Shown: positions 27,439 through 38,100 of the stretch, in pieces
Position numbering within the stretch: position 1 is the first letter of the stretch
How the letters are laid out: every line of letters starts with the position of its first letter
Origin: an uncultured Oxalobacter sp.
GTDB lineage: Bacteria > Pseudomonadota > Gammaproteobacteria > Burkholderiales > Burkholderiaceae_D
Assembly (NCBI GenBank): GCA_934270705.1
Contig: CAKQQG010000002.1
Coordinates: 5,234 to 69,233, forward strand
Length of the DNA stretch: 64,000 nt
Reading direction: 5' to 3'
Notes under the pieces: generated by a model
Told to the model about the DNA's origin: nothing
Database searches by the model: none
Seen by the model: the letters and a program-made list of their open reading frames with translations, nothing else
Made by a program: the position numbers and the translations under genes

Positions 27439-27523
27439 TGGTGCCCACGGAGGGATTTGAACCCCCACACCTCGCGGCACATGGACCTGAACCATGCGCG
27501 TCTACCAATTCCGCCACGTGGGC
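27439..27523 (-). tRNA. tRNA-Leu (anticodon CAG)
   Basis: An 85-base tRNA with encoded CCA. The acceptor stem GCCCACG pairs with CGTGGGC. The D-arm contains the leucine-type AATTGGTAGACGC. The anticodon stem CATGG/CCATG encloses the loop TTCAGGT with anticodon CAG (reads CUG). The class II variable arm and the T-arm GGGGGTTCAAATCCC are present. CUG is the commonest leucine codon in the surrounding genes. Confidence 0.97.
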
Positions 27524-27717
27524 ATTTGCTGTATTTGATATTATACAAGCTTCCGGCAGATTTAACCAGTCATGTCTGTCTTTTAAACTGACTGCCGAAA
27601 CAGACTTGTCATTATAGCGTAATATGAAAATCTGTCAACAGTCTTGCGTAATCCGGTAAAAGCAAGGATGATGAGACTGTTGCAAGTCCGCAATGAACTT
27701 TTTGATCAAGAAATCTT

Positions 27718-30102
27718 TTGAAAAAATATCCTTATCCCATTCCCAGTCGGGAAGAAATTGTTGAATCCCTGCGTCAGGCACGGCGGGGACGGAGTGCCAA
27801 AACCATTGCACGGGAGCTGCATGTCAGTAAAGCTGGCATGGAAGGTCTGTTGAAACGTCTGGATGCCATGGAACGTGACGGTCAGCTGATGTGTGATGCC
27901 AGAGGCAACTACAAAATCAATACCGCCACGCATTTCATTACGGGTTATGTGCATGCACATCCGGATGGATACGGTTTTGTGATCCGAGATGATGGCGGGG
28001 AAGATATTTTCCTGTCCGAAAACGAGATGCAGAAGGTTATGCACAATGACAGGGTGCAGGTTCGCGTCGTCAATACGGACAAAAAGGGGCGTCAGGAGGG
28101 GGTGATCGTTTCGGTAATCAGCCGGGCGCATACCCATATTGTCGGGCGGCTGGTCAATGAAAATGGTGTCTGGCTGATCGTTCCGGAAGATCGGCGCATT
28201 GTTCATGACATTCTGGTGGACGGTTCTCCGGGCAAGGCGAAAGCCGGTCAGATTGTCAATGCACAGCTGGTCTCGCAACCGTCACGCTATACCCAGCCGG
28301 TGGCGCGGATTGTCGAAGTACTCGGCAATATGGATGATCCGGGAGTTGAAATCGAGATCGCCGTGCGCAAGTTCGGTCTGCCGCACATATTTTCTCGGGA
28401 GGCCTTGTCGGAAGCGGATCGCCTGCCGGATCAGGTATTGCCGGAAGATTTCGAAGGACGGGTCGATTTGCGTGATATTCCACTGGTGACGATCGACGGT
28501 GAGGATGCGCGGGACTTCGATGATGCGGTATATTGCGAGCCCGTCAAGCTGGATGGTACGGATGCATATCGTCTGATCGTTGCGATTGCCGATGTCAGTC
28601 ATTATGTGAAACCGAATACACCACTGGACAAGGATGCGCTTTTGCGCGCGACGTCTGTGTATTTCCCGCGTCGGGTCATACCGATGTTGCCCGAGAAATT
28701 GTCCAACGGTTTGTGTTCGCTCAATCCGGATGTGGATCGGCTGGTGCTGGTGTGCGATGCACTGGTAAAGCCTGATGGGGAAGTGAGTGCTTACCAGTTT
28801 TATCCCGCAGTGATGCATTCAGCTGCAAGGATGACCTATACGTCGGTGGCGGCGATACTGGCCAACCAGAGAGGGCCTGAAGCGGCGATTTATGCCGGAC
28901 TGGTTCCGCATCTGATGAATCTTTACGGCCTTTACAAGGTGCTGGCGGCCGCCCGGGAAAGGCGGGGGGCGATTGATTTCGAGACGGTCGAGACTTATAT
29001 CGTCAGCAATGAGGCCGGAAAAATCGAGAAGATTTTGCCTCGCATACGTAACGATGCGCACAAGCTGATCGAGGAGTGCATGCTAACGGCCAATGTTTGT
29101 GCCGCAGATTTCATGAGGCGTTCTCATCACGCGGGCATTTATCGGGTACATGCCAGACCAAATGAACAAAAACTCGAACAGGTCAGGGCGTTTCTGGCAC
29201 AGATCGGGTTGTCGCTGGGAGGTGGTGACGAACCGGAACCGTCCGATTATGCCGTATTGATCCGGCAGATCGAATCCAGACCGGATGCATCCCTGTTGCA
29301 GACCATGCTGTTACGTTCGATGCAGCAGGCCATGTACAGTCCAGACAATATCGGTCATTTCGGTCTGGCGTACGAAGCCTATACACATTTTACAAGTCCG
29401 ATCAGACGGTATCCGGATTTGCTGACGCACCGGGTTATCAAGGCCATTCTGGCCGGAAAACATTATGTTCCGCAAGGTATCGATCGCCGCATGCTCAATA
29501 CCCAGGTTCCGGGTTCGATACGCAAGCAGATGTTGCAGGAAAAGGCCGGAAAGACCCAAAAAACCAGTGCCGAAGAAGCCATCTGGGAAGCGCTTGGTCT
29601 GCATTGTTCCGCCAACGAACGGCGCGCCGACGATGCGTCACGTGATGTCGAGGCCTGGCTCAAGTGTTACTTTATCCGTGACAAGCTGGGCGAACATTTT
29701 ACCGGCACGATTTCCGGTGTTGCCGGCTTTGGCATTTTTGTTCAGCTCGATGATCTGTTTATCGAGGGGATGGTGCATGTTGCCGATCTGGGGAGCGACT
29801 ATTACCATTTCGATGAAATCCGTCATGAATTGCGTGGCGAGCGCACAGGTGTCCGTTATCAGTTGACGGATCGTGTGATCGTACAGGTCAGCCGTGTCGA
29901 TATGGATGCACGCCAGATTGATTTGCTGATTGTCGATGGACCGTTCAGGGCGACGGATACCGCAGGAGAGAAGGGCGTGGCCGGGCAACCCGGACAGCAT
30001 GTCATATTCGACAGGTACAAAAAGCGCAATATCGCGGCGTTGACCGACAAGGATGCAAGGATCGAGCCAGTGCGCGCAGGAAGGCGCCAGCGGTCGCGGT
30101 AA
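27718..30102 (+). CDS. rnr: ribonuclease R
   Basis: This is a processive 3'-5' exoribonuclease of the RNase II/R family, able to degrade structured RNA. The 794-residue product has an N-terminal winged-helix domain (about 10-60), cold-shock domains (about 65-225), the RNB catalytic domain with DGEDARDFDD at 260-269, and a C-terminal S1 domain (about 645-735) followed by a short basic tail. The start appears to be TTG 27718; there is no in-frame ATG upstream and only a weak AAGAAA ribosome-binding site. rlmB follows after 24 bases, the usual pair. Confidence 0.95.
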   Translation: MKKYPYPIPSREEIVESLRQARRGRSAKTIARELHVSKAGMEGLLKRLDAMERDGQLMCDARGNYKINTATHFITGYVHAHPDGYGFVIRDDGGEDIFLSENEMQKVMHNDRVQVRVVNTDKKGRQEGVIVSVISRAHTHIVGRLVNENGVWLIVPEDRRIVHDILVDGSPGKAKAGQIVNAQLVSQPSRYTQPVARIVEVLGNMDDPGVEIEIAVRKFGLPHIFSREALSEADRLPDQVLPEDFEGRVDLRDIPLVTIDGEDARDFDDAVYCEPVKLDGTDAYRLIVAIADVSHYVKPNTPLDKDALLRATSVYFPRRVIPMLPEKLSNGLCSLNPDVDRLVLVCDALVKPDGEVSAYQFYPAVMHSAARMTYTSVAAILANQRGPEAAIYAGLVPHLMNLYGLYKVLAAARERRGAIDFETVETYIVSNEAGKIEKILPRIRNDAHKLIEECMLTANVCAADFMRRSHHAGIYRVHARPNEQKLEQVRAFLAQIGLSLGGGDEPEPSDYAVLIRQIESRPDASLLQTMLLRSMQQAMYSPDNIGHFGLAYEAYTHFTSPIRRYPDLLTHRVIKAILAGKHYVPQGIDRRMLNTQVPGSIRKQMLQEKAGKTQKTSAEEAIWEALGLHCSANERRADDASRDVEAWLKCYFIRDKLGEHFTGTISGVAGFGIFVQLDDLFIEGMVHVADLGSDYYHFDEIRHELRGERTGVRYQLTDRVIVQVSRVDMDARQIDLLIVDGPFRATDTAGEKGVAGQPGQHVIFDRYKKRNIAALTDKDARIEPVRAGRRQRSR

Positions 30103-30126
30103 ACGGAATTTCAGATCGGAAACAAA

Positions 30127-30870
30127 ATGAAAAACAAGGTTATATTCGGTTTTCATGCCGTGACGTCGCGTTTGCGTCATGAAGCGTCATCAGTTGAAGA
30201 ATTGCTGGTCGATTCGGAACGGAACGATCGCCGTATGCAGGATTTGCTGAAGATGGCCAAAGCAGCCGGTACCCGTATCATCGCAGCCGACAGTGCAAGG
30301 CTGGATAAAATGGTGGGAACACGGCGTCACCAGGGCGTGATTGCAATTGCCGCACCGTTGTCGTTGGCGAAAAATCTTGATGAATTGCTGGATGCGATTG
30401 AAGGGGCTCCCCTGTTGCTGGTACTCGATGGTATTACCGATCCGCACAATCTCGGCGCGTGCCTGAGGGTTGCCGACAGTGTAGGAGCGCATGCCGTCAT
30501 TGCGCCGAAAGATCGTTCGGTCGGGGTCAATGCTACAGTCGAAAAAGTGGCAAGCGGTGCGGCACAGACCGTGCCATACATTACGGTTACCAATCTGGCG
30601 CGTACGCTTCGCCAGCTCAGGGAAAGGGATATTTGGGTCGTCGGAACTTCAGACGATGCCGAAAAAAGCCTCTATGAGGCGGATTATGCATCCGGTACCG
30701 CCTTCGTGATGGGTTCGGAGGGTGAAGGCATGCGGCGTCTGACCCGCGAAACCTGTGACGAGCTGGTCGCCATTCCGATGTTCGGCTTCGTGGAAAGCCT
30801 GAATATTTCTGTGGCGTCCGGTATTTGCCTGTATGAAGCACGGCGTCAACGGCTTGTGAAAACACGGTAA
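30127..30870 (+). CDS. rlmB: 23S rRNA (guanosine-2'-O-)-methyltransferase RlmB
   Basis: This SPOUT-family enzyme methylates G2251 in the peptidyl-transferase region of 23S rRNA. The 247-residue protein has an N-terminal substrate-binding domain (about 1-75, starting [13 protein letters not shown]) and the SPOUT knot domain, with the family motifs [15 protein letters not shown] (about 101-115), [12 protein letters not shown] (about 196-207) and [15 protein letters not shown] (about 223-237). It is co-directional with rnr. Confidence 0.95.
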   Translation: MKNKVIFGFHAVTSRLRHEASSVEELLVDSERNDRRMQDLLKMAKAAGTRIIAADSARLDKMVGTRRHQGVIAIAAPLSLAKNLDELLDAIEGAPLLLVLDGITDPHNLGACLRVADSVGAHAVIAPKDRSVGVNATVEKVASGAAQTVPYITVTNLARTLRQLRERDIWVVGTSDDAEKSLYEADYASGTAFVMGSEGEGMRRLTRETCDELVAIPMFGFVESLNISVASGICLYEARRQRLVKTR

Positions 30871-30944
30871 AACCGGCTGGCGATGTACATTTTTTCGGAA
30901 ACGGTTATCATCTTGTTCCCGGATTGTTAATTATTGTCTTGAAC

Positions 30945-31694
30945 ATGTTTCGTCATTTACGCGAAGATATCAAAAGTATCATTGAACGTGATCCTGCCGC
31001 GCGCAATACCTGGGAAGTGCTGACTTGTTATCCGGGCTTTCAGGCTATTCTCGTTCATCGCGTTTCACACTGGTGCTGGAACCACGGACTGAAATGGTTC
31101 GCGCGTTTTTTCTCGCATCTGGCGCGTATTGTCACAGGCATTGAAATTCATCCGGGCGCAGTCATCGGCAGGCGTGTTTTCATCGACCATGGCTGTGGAG
31201 TCGTGATCGGCGAAACGGCCGAAGTCGGCGACGATTGCACGATCTATCAGGGTGTGACACTGGGCGGCACTTCGCTGAGCAAAGGCAAAAAACGGCATCC
31301 GACACTGGAACGGGGTGTCATTATCGGTGCCGGCGCCAAGGTATTGGGCAGTTTTACGGTGGGCGAGATGGCCAAGGTCGGCTCCAATGCGGTAGTTGTC
31401 AGACCGGTGCCTGCAGGTGCAACTGCCGTCGGTAATCCGGCACGGATTATCCAGAAGGATGAAAAGCGCGATGAAACCGATGCTGCCAGCGTACTGTTTT
31501 CCGCATACGGCATTACGCCCAATGCGGACGATCCGCTGATCAAGGCGTTGCGCGGTCTGATCAATAATGCCGCCGCGCAGGAGCATCAGCTGAAAAACAT
31601 CATCGCCGCACTGGAAGCAGCGAAAATCCCGCTTGAAACATTGCCGGAAGAAGAAAAAGTCAGTCCGGAACAGCTCAACAAACTGGTGGAATAA
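30945..31694 (+). CDS. cysE: serine O-acetyltransferase
   Basis: It makes O-acetylserine from serine and acetyl-CoA, the first step of cysteine synthesis and the source of the CysB co-inducer. The 249-residue protein has an N-terminal helical domain, a left-handed beta-helix of hexapeptide repeats (about 70-170) with [15 protein letters not shown] (Asp81, His82) and GVTLGGTS, and a long C-terminal extension (about 180-249) beyond the length of the shorter CysE types. Start 30945 (MFRHLRED) is chosen; the frame opens earlier at 30924 with a non-ATG codon. The ribosome-binding site is poor. Confidence 0.94.
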   Translation: MFRHLREDIKSIIERDPAARNTWEVLTCYPGFQAILVHRVSHWCWNHGLKWFARFFSHLARIVTGIEIHPGAVIGRRVFIDHGCGVVIGETAEVGDDCTIYQGVTLGGTSLSKGKKRHPTLERGVIIGAGAKVLGSFTVGEMAKVGSNAVVVRPVPAGATAVGNPARIIQKDEKRDETDAASVLFSAYGITPNADDPLIKALRGLINNAAAQEHQLKNIIAALEAAKIPLETLPEEEKVSPEQLNKLVE

Positions 31695-31702
31695 GACACG
31701 TT

Positions 31703-31724
31703 TTTCCGGCTTTTTCGCCGGAAA
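31703..31724 (+). repeat. inverted repeat after cysE
   Basis: TTTCCGGC (31703-31710), a six-base loop, then GCCGGAAA (31717-31724). This is a probable end-of-transcript hairpin for cysE, without a T-run after it. It shares the CCGGC/GCCGG core with the repeat at 31872. Confidence 0.5.
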
Positions 31725-31820
31725 TTCCGCAATAAATCCAGACTGTTGCAAGTTTTACATCTTTTTGTCTTCCGAACTGTTTATTTCATCGGCAGATTTC
31801 TTTAACATGAGCGTAAGGTT

Positions 31821-31846
31821 TGTCATGCGATGGTCATCGCATGACA
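31821..31846. repeat. perfect 12+12 inverted repeat upstream of the DUF748 genes
   Basis: TGTCATGCGATG (31821-31832), two bases GT, and its exact complement at 31835-31846. It lies about 60-80 bases before the preferred start of the first DUF748 gene and could be an operator or an mRNA-leader hairpin. Confidence 0.6.
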
Positions 31847-31871
31847 GATTGTCCTGGCTGGCGTCATAACA

Positions 31872-31887
31872 GCCGGAATTTTCCGGC
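31872..31887. repeat. palindrome next to the DUF748 ribosome-binding site
   Basis: GCCGGAA-TT-TTCCGGC (31872-31887) ends six bases before the AAAGGAG ribosome-binding site (31891-31897) of the first DUF748 gene, a position suited to control of translation or initiation. Confidence 0.5.
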
Positions 31888-31903
31888 CAGAAAGGAGATG
31901 GCG

Positions 31904-34900
31904 ATGCAAAATCCCCTGAAAAAAGTGAATCTGGCCCATTATTGGCAAAAATCATTTGTCAAATGGGCGGTGGCGATTGTTGCATTGCTGATCGTCGTTT
32001 ATGGTGTTGTCGGCTTTCTCGTCTTGCCGGGCATATTGCGTGACAAGGCGCAAGAGTTCGTGTACGGCAAGTTCGAGCGAACACTGGTTTTGTCGGATAT
32101 CTCGTTCAATCCGTTTACACTGGCCGTCGAAATCGATGGGCTGCAACTGTCGGAGCACGGGCGCGACGAACCGTTCCTGACGTTTGATCATTTGACGCTG
32201 AATGTGTCTGCACAGTCGATTTTCAGGATGGCGCCGGTTATAGAGGAAATCAGGTTGATCAATCCGACGGTACGTCTCGTCCGTACTGAAAACCATCATT
32301 ACAATATCGACGATTTCGTGGCCTTTGCCATGGAACCCAAAGAGGACGATTCACCGGCACGTTTTTCCATCAACAACATCCAGATCGAAAATGCGAAGAT
32401 CGAATTTGACGATCGGCCGAAAAACAAACGGCATGTAGTGGACGAACTGAATGTAACGGTTCCTTTTGTATCGTCCATCCCGTCGCAGGTCGATATTTTC
32501 GTCGATCTGGCAGTCAGCGGAAAATTCAATAACGAAAAGATCGCACTGACCGGCAAGGCGCGTCCGTTCTTCAAGGAAAAAGACGGTAAGGTCACGGTCA
32601 ATCTGGACAGAATCGATTTGCCTTCCTATGTGGATTATTTGCCGTTTACACCCAAATTCGCCCTGAAAGACGGAAAGGTATCCATTCAGATGGACGTCGG
32701 GTTCGAGCAACCGGAAAACGGCAAGCCAGGTCTGACACTGGCAGGCAATGTCTTGCTCGAATCGCTGGTCATGGATGGAGCAGACGGCCACCCGATCGCC
32801 AGAATCCCTGCACTGGGAATCGATCTGGCACAAAGCGATATCTTGTCAGGCAATATCGGAATCGATCGTATCGAACTCAAATCGCCCGAATTGTATCTGG
32901 ACAGAAATCGGACCGGAGTCTGGAATGTGTTGCAGCTGGCTGATTTTCCACAAGGTAAAAAGACGGATAAGACCGCGACTGCCGACAAGGATGCAAACAA
33001 GACGGCCATTCCCTGGCATATCAGTCTGAAACAGTTTGCCTTGATGGATGGCACGTTCCGTATCAATGACCAGAGCCATGCCATACCGGCGGATTTTTCG
33101 ATCGATCATTTCGGTTTGAGTGTCGATGGAGTCGTTCTGGATATTCCGGGACGCCATGTGACGGTAGAGAAAGTCGTATCCGAAGGGACGAGTATCGGGT
33201 TTTTGCATGGGAAACTGAAAAAACAGCAAAAGACACGTGTTCCGGCAAAGGCAATCCGGAAGGCGGTCAGCGAAGCGGGCGAGCAAACGGGTTTCGGTTT
33301 CCAGATCAACCATGCTGAAATCAGGGATTGGTCGATTCATTTCGAAAATCGTGATGCAGGTCAGAAAGTCGTAACGGATGTGGAAGGACTGACAGTCGTC
33401 GTTGACAATCTGTCCAGCCAGCCGGATCAGACGGTACAGCTGGCTGTGGATGCGAAAGTCAATCAGCATGGAACATTGTCGCTGGCAGGGAATCTGAATC
33501 TGTCGCCATTGAAGGCGGAAATCGATCTGGATTTCAGAAAGGTGGATATCCGTTTTGTCCAGCCTTACATTGACGAATTTGTCAATCTGTCGGTCAGACA
33601 GGCTGATTTGACACTTCAAGGCAAATTGCAGCTGGCGCAGACGAAACGCAACAGCCTGCAGACCCATTTTACGGGTAATGGCGGTATCGGCAAACTGGTG
33701 ACGGTCGATCAGCTGAGTCGGCAGCCGTTTGTCAGCTGGAATGATTTGTCCCTGAAAGGCATCCGGTTCGATCTGGCGCCATTGTCGATAGTGGTCGATC
33801 AGGTCAGGCTGGATAATTTGTCTGCGCGGGTGATTCTCAGTTCCGCGGGTCGCCTCAATCTTCAGGACATCATGAGAAGCGAAGCCGGTGGCAGAAAGAG
33901 TCTGACGGATGCGGAAGAAAAAAGCAGGTTAGCGTCAGAAACACCGGCAGCTGGTACGAGAGTGGCGACCACGTCGAAAAAAGGTCCGGGTTATTCTGTC
34001 AAGATCGGAAAATGGTTGATAAACAAAGGCAGAATCCGTTTTTCAGACAATTTCATTCGTCCGAGATATACGGCAAATCTGAGCAATTTGCAGGGATCGG
34101 TTTCCGGGTTGTCTACGGCGGCGAACAAACGGGCTGCTGTCAATCTCAGAGGGCGAGTCAATGGTGCTCCGCTGGCGATTACCGGTTCATTCAATCCGTT
34201 CGGCAGTCTTGCGCTTGATATCAAGGCAAAAGTAAAGGGTATGGAACTGGCGCAGTTCAGTGCCTATTCGGGAAAGTATATCGGGTACGGAATCGAGAAA
34301 GGCAAATTATCTTTCGATGTGGCCTACAAGGTGGAAAACGATCAGCTTTCTGCGGAAAATGCCCTGATTCTTGATCAGCTGACACTGGGTGAGAAGGTGG
34401 AAAGCGAGTCTGCGCTCAATTTGCCGGTCAGCCTGGCGTTGTCGTTGCTGAAAGACAGAAACGGTGTGATCGATATCAATTTGCCGGTTGGCGGTTCGCT
34501 CAACGATCCGGAATTTTCTGTCGGCGGAATTGTCTTGCGTGTGATAGTCAATCTGATTCAGAAAGCGGTAACGGCGCCATTCTCCTTGCTGGCATCGGTA
34601 ATCGGTGATTCCGAGGAACTTTCCTGGTTGCCGTTCGATCCGGGCAGTCATGCCATTTCACCTGCTGGTGAAAAGAAACTCGGCGTACTTGCCAGGGCGC
34701 TGGAAGAACGTCCCGGATTAAGTCTGGAACTTGCGGGCAGATACGACCCGGCAGTCGATAGCGAAGGACTGGGCAAAATGACGATCCTGCGCAAGATCAA
34801 AGCGGAAAAAGCACATGAAGCCGGACAGGCTGTCGCAGCGAAAGATATCGTTCTCAGTGAAAAGGAATATGCTGAAGGGGTGAAAGAGCTGTATGACGAT

Positions 34901-35161
34901 GAAGACTTCGACAAACCGAGGAACTGGATCGGATTCAGCAAGTCATTGCCGTTGCCGGAAATGGAAAAACTGTTGTCACGGCATTATGCCGGCAAAAAGG
35001 ACGACATGATCCGGTTGGCGGACAGACGGGCGCAGGCCGTGAAAAACTGGCTGGTGGAACAGGGCAAAATTTCGGAAGAAAGGCTGTTCGTGACGGCAAG
35101 CAAGGCGCGTGAGACCGCAGGGGAAGAATCTGGTAGTCGTGTGGATTTCTCTCTGAAGTGA
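31904..35161 (+). CDS. giant DUF748 (AsmA-clan) envelope protein with OmpA-like C-terminus, copy 1
   Basis: The 1,085-residue protein has one N-terminal membrane helix (about 20-42), then a very long beta-rich region with AsmA/DUF748 repeats, and a C-terminal OmpA-like segment (about 930-1085, with FDPGSHAISPAGEKKL and DRRAQAVKNWLVEQG). A 60-70-residue insertion splits that segment. AsmA-clan proteins form long hydrophobic grooves, and several (TamB, YhdP, YdbH) carry phospholipid across the periplasm; a similar role here is inference. ATG 31904 has GGAG six bases upstream. A homologue of the same design follows 30 bases later. Confidence 0.85.
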   Translation: MQNPLKKVNLAHYWQKSFVKWAVAIVALLIVVYGVVGFLVLPGILRDKAQEFVYGKFERTLVLSDISFNPFTLAVEIDGLQLSEHGRDEPFLTFDHLTLNVSAQSIFRMAPVIEEIRLINPTVRLVRTENHHYNIDDFVAFAMEPKEDDSPARFSINNIQIENAKIEFDDRPKNKRHVVDELNVTVPFVSSIPSQVDIFVDLAVSGKFNNEKIALTGKARPFFKEKDGKVTVNLDRIDLPSYVDYLPFTPKFALKDGKVSIQMDVGFEQPENGKPGLTLAGNVLLESLVMDGADGHPIARIPALGIDLAQSDILSGNIGIDRIELKSPELYLDRNRTGVWNVLQLADFPQGKKTDKTATADKDANKTAIPWHISLKQFALMDGTFRINDQSHAIPADFSIDHFGLSVDGVVLDIPGRHVTVEKVVSEGTSIGFLHGKLKKQQKTRVPAKAIRKAVSEAGEQTGFGFQINHAEIRDWSIHFENRDAGQKVVTDVEGLTVVVDNLSSQPDQTVQLAVDAKVNQHGTLSLAGNLNLSPLKAEIDLDFRKVDIRFVQPYIDEFVNLSVRQADLTLQGKLQLAQTKRNSLQTHFTGNGGIGKLVTVDQLSRQPFVSWNDLSLKGIRFDLAPLSIVVDQVRLDNLSARVILSSAGRLNLQDIMRSEAGGRKSLTDAEEKSRLASETPAAGTRVATTSKKGPGYSVKIGKWLINKGRIRFSDNFIRPRYTANLSNLQGSVSGLSTAANKRAAVNLRGRVNGAPLAITGSFNPFGSLALDIKAKVKGMELAQFSAYSGKYIGYGIEKGKLSFDVAYKVENDQLSAENALILDQLTLGEKVESESALNLPVSLALSLLKDRNGVIDINLPVGGSLNDPEFSVGGIVLRVIVNLIQKAVTAPFSLLASVIGDSEELSWLPFDPGSHAISPAGEKKLGVLARALEERPGLSLELAGRYDPAVDSEGLGKMTILRKIKAEKAHEAGQAVAAKDIVLSEKEYAEGVKELYDDEDFDKPRNWIGFSKSLPLPEMEKLLSRHYAGKKDDMIRLADRRAQAVKNWLVEQGKISEERLFVTASKARETAGEESGSRVDFSLK

Positions 35162-35191
35162 CGGGAGATTCTGGCGGAAATACAGGAATAG

Positions 35192-38100
35192 ATGGCGGAA
35201 CCGATGACGGAACAAAAAACGGGTGCTGGCAAAAATGGCAAACGTGTCTGGCCAAGGTATGTGCTGACAGGTTTTTTGTCTTTTCTGGCATTGTTGCTGG
35301 TGATAATAGGTGCCGGTATCGTGTTTCTTCCGGATATTGTCCAGTCAAAGGCTCGCGATTTCATGGCCGAGCAGTTCGATCGCAAGCTGACGGTCGGCGA
35401 CATCAGCATGAATGTATTCAGCCTGACGATGGAAATGAAAGACGTCAGTTTGTCAGAATCCGGCGGCAACGGAACATTCGCTTCTTTCGATCGTCTGTTT
35501 GTCGAACTTTCACCAGAGACGTTGACTTCATTCAATCCGGTGATCAAACAGATCCGGTTGACGAAACCAGAGGTTCATATCGTTCGCAATCAGGAGCGGG
35601 TTTTCAATATCGCCGATATGGTGTCCTATTTTTCGCAGACAGAAGAAAAAAAGGAAGATACTGGCAAAACGCTCTTTTCCATCAACAATATCCAGATCGA
35701 AAACGGGACGATCAGGGCTGACGATGAAGCGCGCGACAAACATTTGCTGATCGATGATCTGAATATCAGCCTGCCGTTTATCGGCAATATGCCGACGGAT
35801 GTCGATATATTCGTCAATTTCGGGATCACGGCACGTATCAACAAGGACAAGATCGAACTGATCGGCAAGTCGAAACCATCGCGTGATCGCAAAGGAGGCA
35901 GAATCGGTCTCAAACTGGAGCGGTTCGATCTTCCGACATATCTGGGATACTTGCCGTTCGATCCGGGTTTCAAACTCAAAAGCGGGAAATTTTCGGCCGA
36001 TCTGGATATTGTTTTTGCCAAAAGGGAAGAGGATAAACGCCCTATTTATGTCGAAGGAAGTGTGACACTGGATTCGGTGTGGCTGACAGAGCCGGATAAT
36101 ACGGATGTATTCCGTTTTTCGGAACTGAAATTCGATATCGCCAGAAGCGATGTCGTATCCAGACAGATTGCGATAGACCGTATCGGACTGAAAGGCTCGC
36201 GCGTCTTTGTGGATCGCAATGCTGGCGGCCAGTGGAACTTCCAGCGTTTGCTGGCCGGTTTGCCACGCAAGAAGACATCTCAAACCGATGAAGCCGAGAA
36301 GAAGAAATCTGCACAGGCAAAGCGTGCTCTGACGGTTGATGTCCGCGAGCTGGCGATTGACCGCGGGCAAGTCAGACTGACGGATCGTGTGTCAGGTATT
36401 CAGTTCGACAGCGGCAGCATAACAACGAATCTTGGCCTGCACCTGGACGTTGTGCCGGACGAAAAGCCGAGGCTTTTTGCCGGTGGCAATGTAATGCTGA
36501 ATGCGACAGGACTTTCCGGATTGCGAAATCGTGCAACCATTTTCCGGCTTGCCGGACTGAAAGTCGATATCGGTAGAAGCGATGTGTTGTCCGGCCACAT
36601 CGGGATTAACCATATCGGTCTGAAAAATCCGCAAGTCTTTCTGGCGCGGGATCGTAACGGTCAGTGGAATATCGGATCATTGATGAAGTTGGGTCAAGGG
36701 ACGGCATCTGATAGCCATGTATCAAGTAATGCGGCGTCGGGTAATGTACCGCTCGTGATCGATCTCGGTGCATTGCTAATCGAAGGGGGGCAAATGCGTT
36801 TTTCGGATTATGCCTATGCGACGCCAGTCCAAATATCGGCAGACCATTTCGGACTGAATGTCGAGAAACTGACCCTGGATATGAACAATCGTTATCTGTC
36901 TGCAGATAAAGTGATTTCTTCCGGTACACAGGTACAGATGATCCACGATTTACCGGAGCTGATCGCCCGCTTGCAAGGCAAGGACAAGGCCCGGGTTGTC
37001 AAAAAAGCCGCTCATACGGCATCAAGTCATACCGGTTTCCGTTTCCGGTTGAAACAGGCTGGTGTCAAGGGATGGGCGATACACTTTGAAAACCGGCATG
37101 AACGGCAGCCTGTCGTGACGACTGTCCGGCAACTGGATGTCATGCTGGAAAATCTGACCGAGGCAGCGGACAAGCCGGTGCCGTTACGCTTCCAAGCCAA
37201 AGTCAATGATCGGGGATCGATTGCCGTCAAAGGGAATGTGACCGCATCGCCGCTGAAAGCCGAACTGGATATGGATATCGGGGATGTGGATATCCGTTTT
37301 GTCCAGCCGTATATCAATGATTATGTGAATCTGAAATTGCGGCAGGCGGATTTGTCGGTGAAGGGGAAATTGTCCGCACATCAGGACAAGGATGGGCGCT
37401 TGCGAGGCCAGTTCCGTGGCGGGTTATCGATCGATCGACTGGCCGCGGTTGACCAGTTGACGGAACAACCGTTCATGAGCTGGAAGGATCTGGCGTTCGA
37501 GGGCGTCACTGTTGATTTGGATCCACTCTCGATCGTGGTGGACAGGGCGAAGATGAGCGACATGTCGGCACGGATTATTCTGTCGTCGGAAGGCAGACTG
37601 AATTTGCAGGATATTTTGCGCAGCAAGGCAGGCGGGCAAAAAAGTCTGACAGATAGCGATGCCGTGCGGAAAAACCGTGCGCGTACCGCAGCGATGAAAC
37701 GTTCCGGAAAAAGACGGAAACAAAACAGGAAGGTTGCAGCAGCCAAGCCGCCGTTTTCGATTGCCATCAAACGCTGGCAGCTCCGTAACGGTAGCGTCCG
37801 TTTCTCCGATAATTTCATCAAACCTCGCTATACGGCCAATATTCGCAACTTACGTGGCGGTGTCCGGAATATCTCGAATGATCCGGCGACCCAGTCACGG
37901 ATATGGATGAAGGGGCAGGTCAATGGTGCGCCGCTGGTGGTTTCGGGGTATATCAATCCGTTGAGTGATTCGCTTTCACTCAATATCAAGGCACAGGTGA
38001 CGGGAATGGAACTGGCGCAATTCAGTGCCTATACCGGGAAATATCTGGGTTACGGAATTGAAAAAGGGAAATTGTCATACAAGGCGTCTTACCGTATCAG

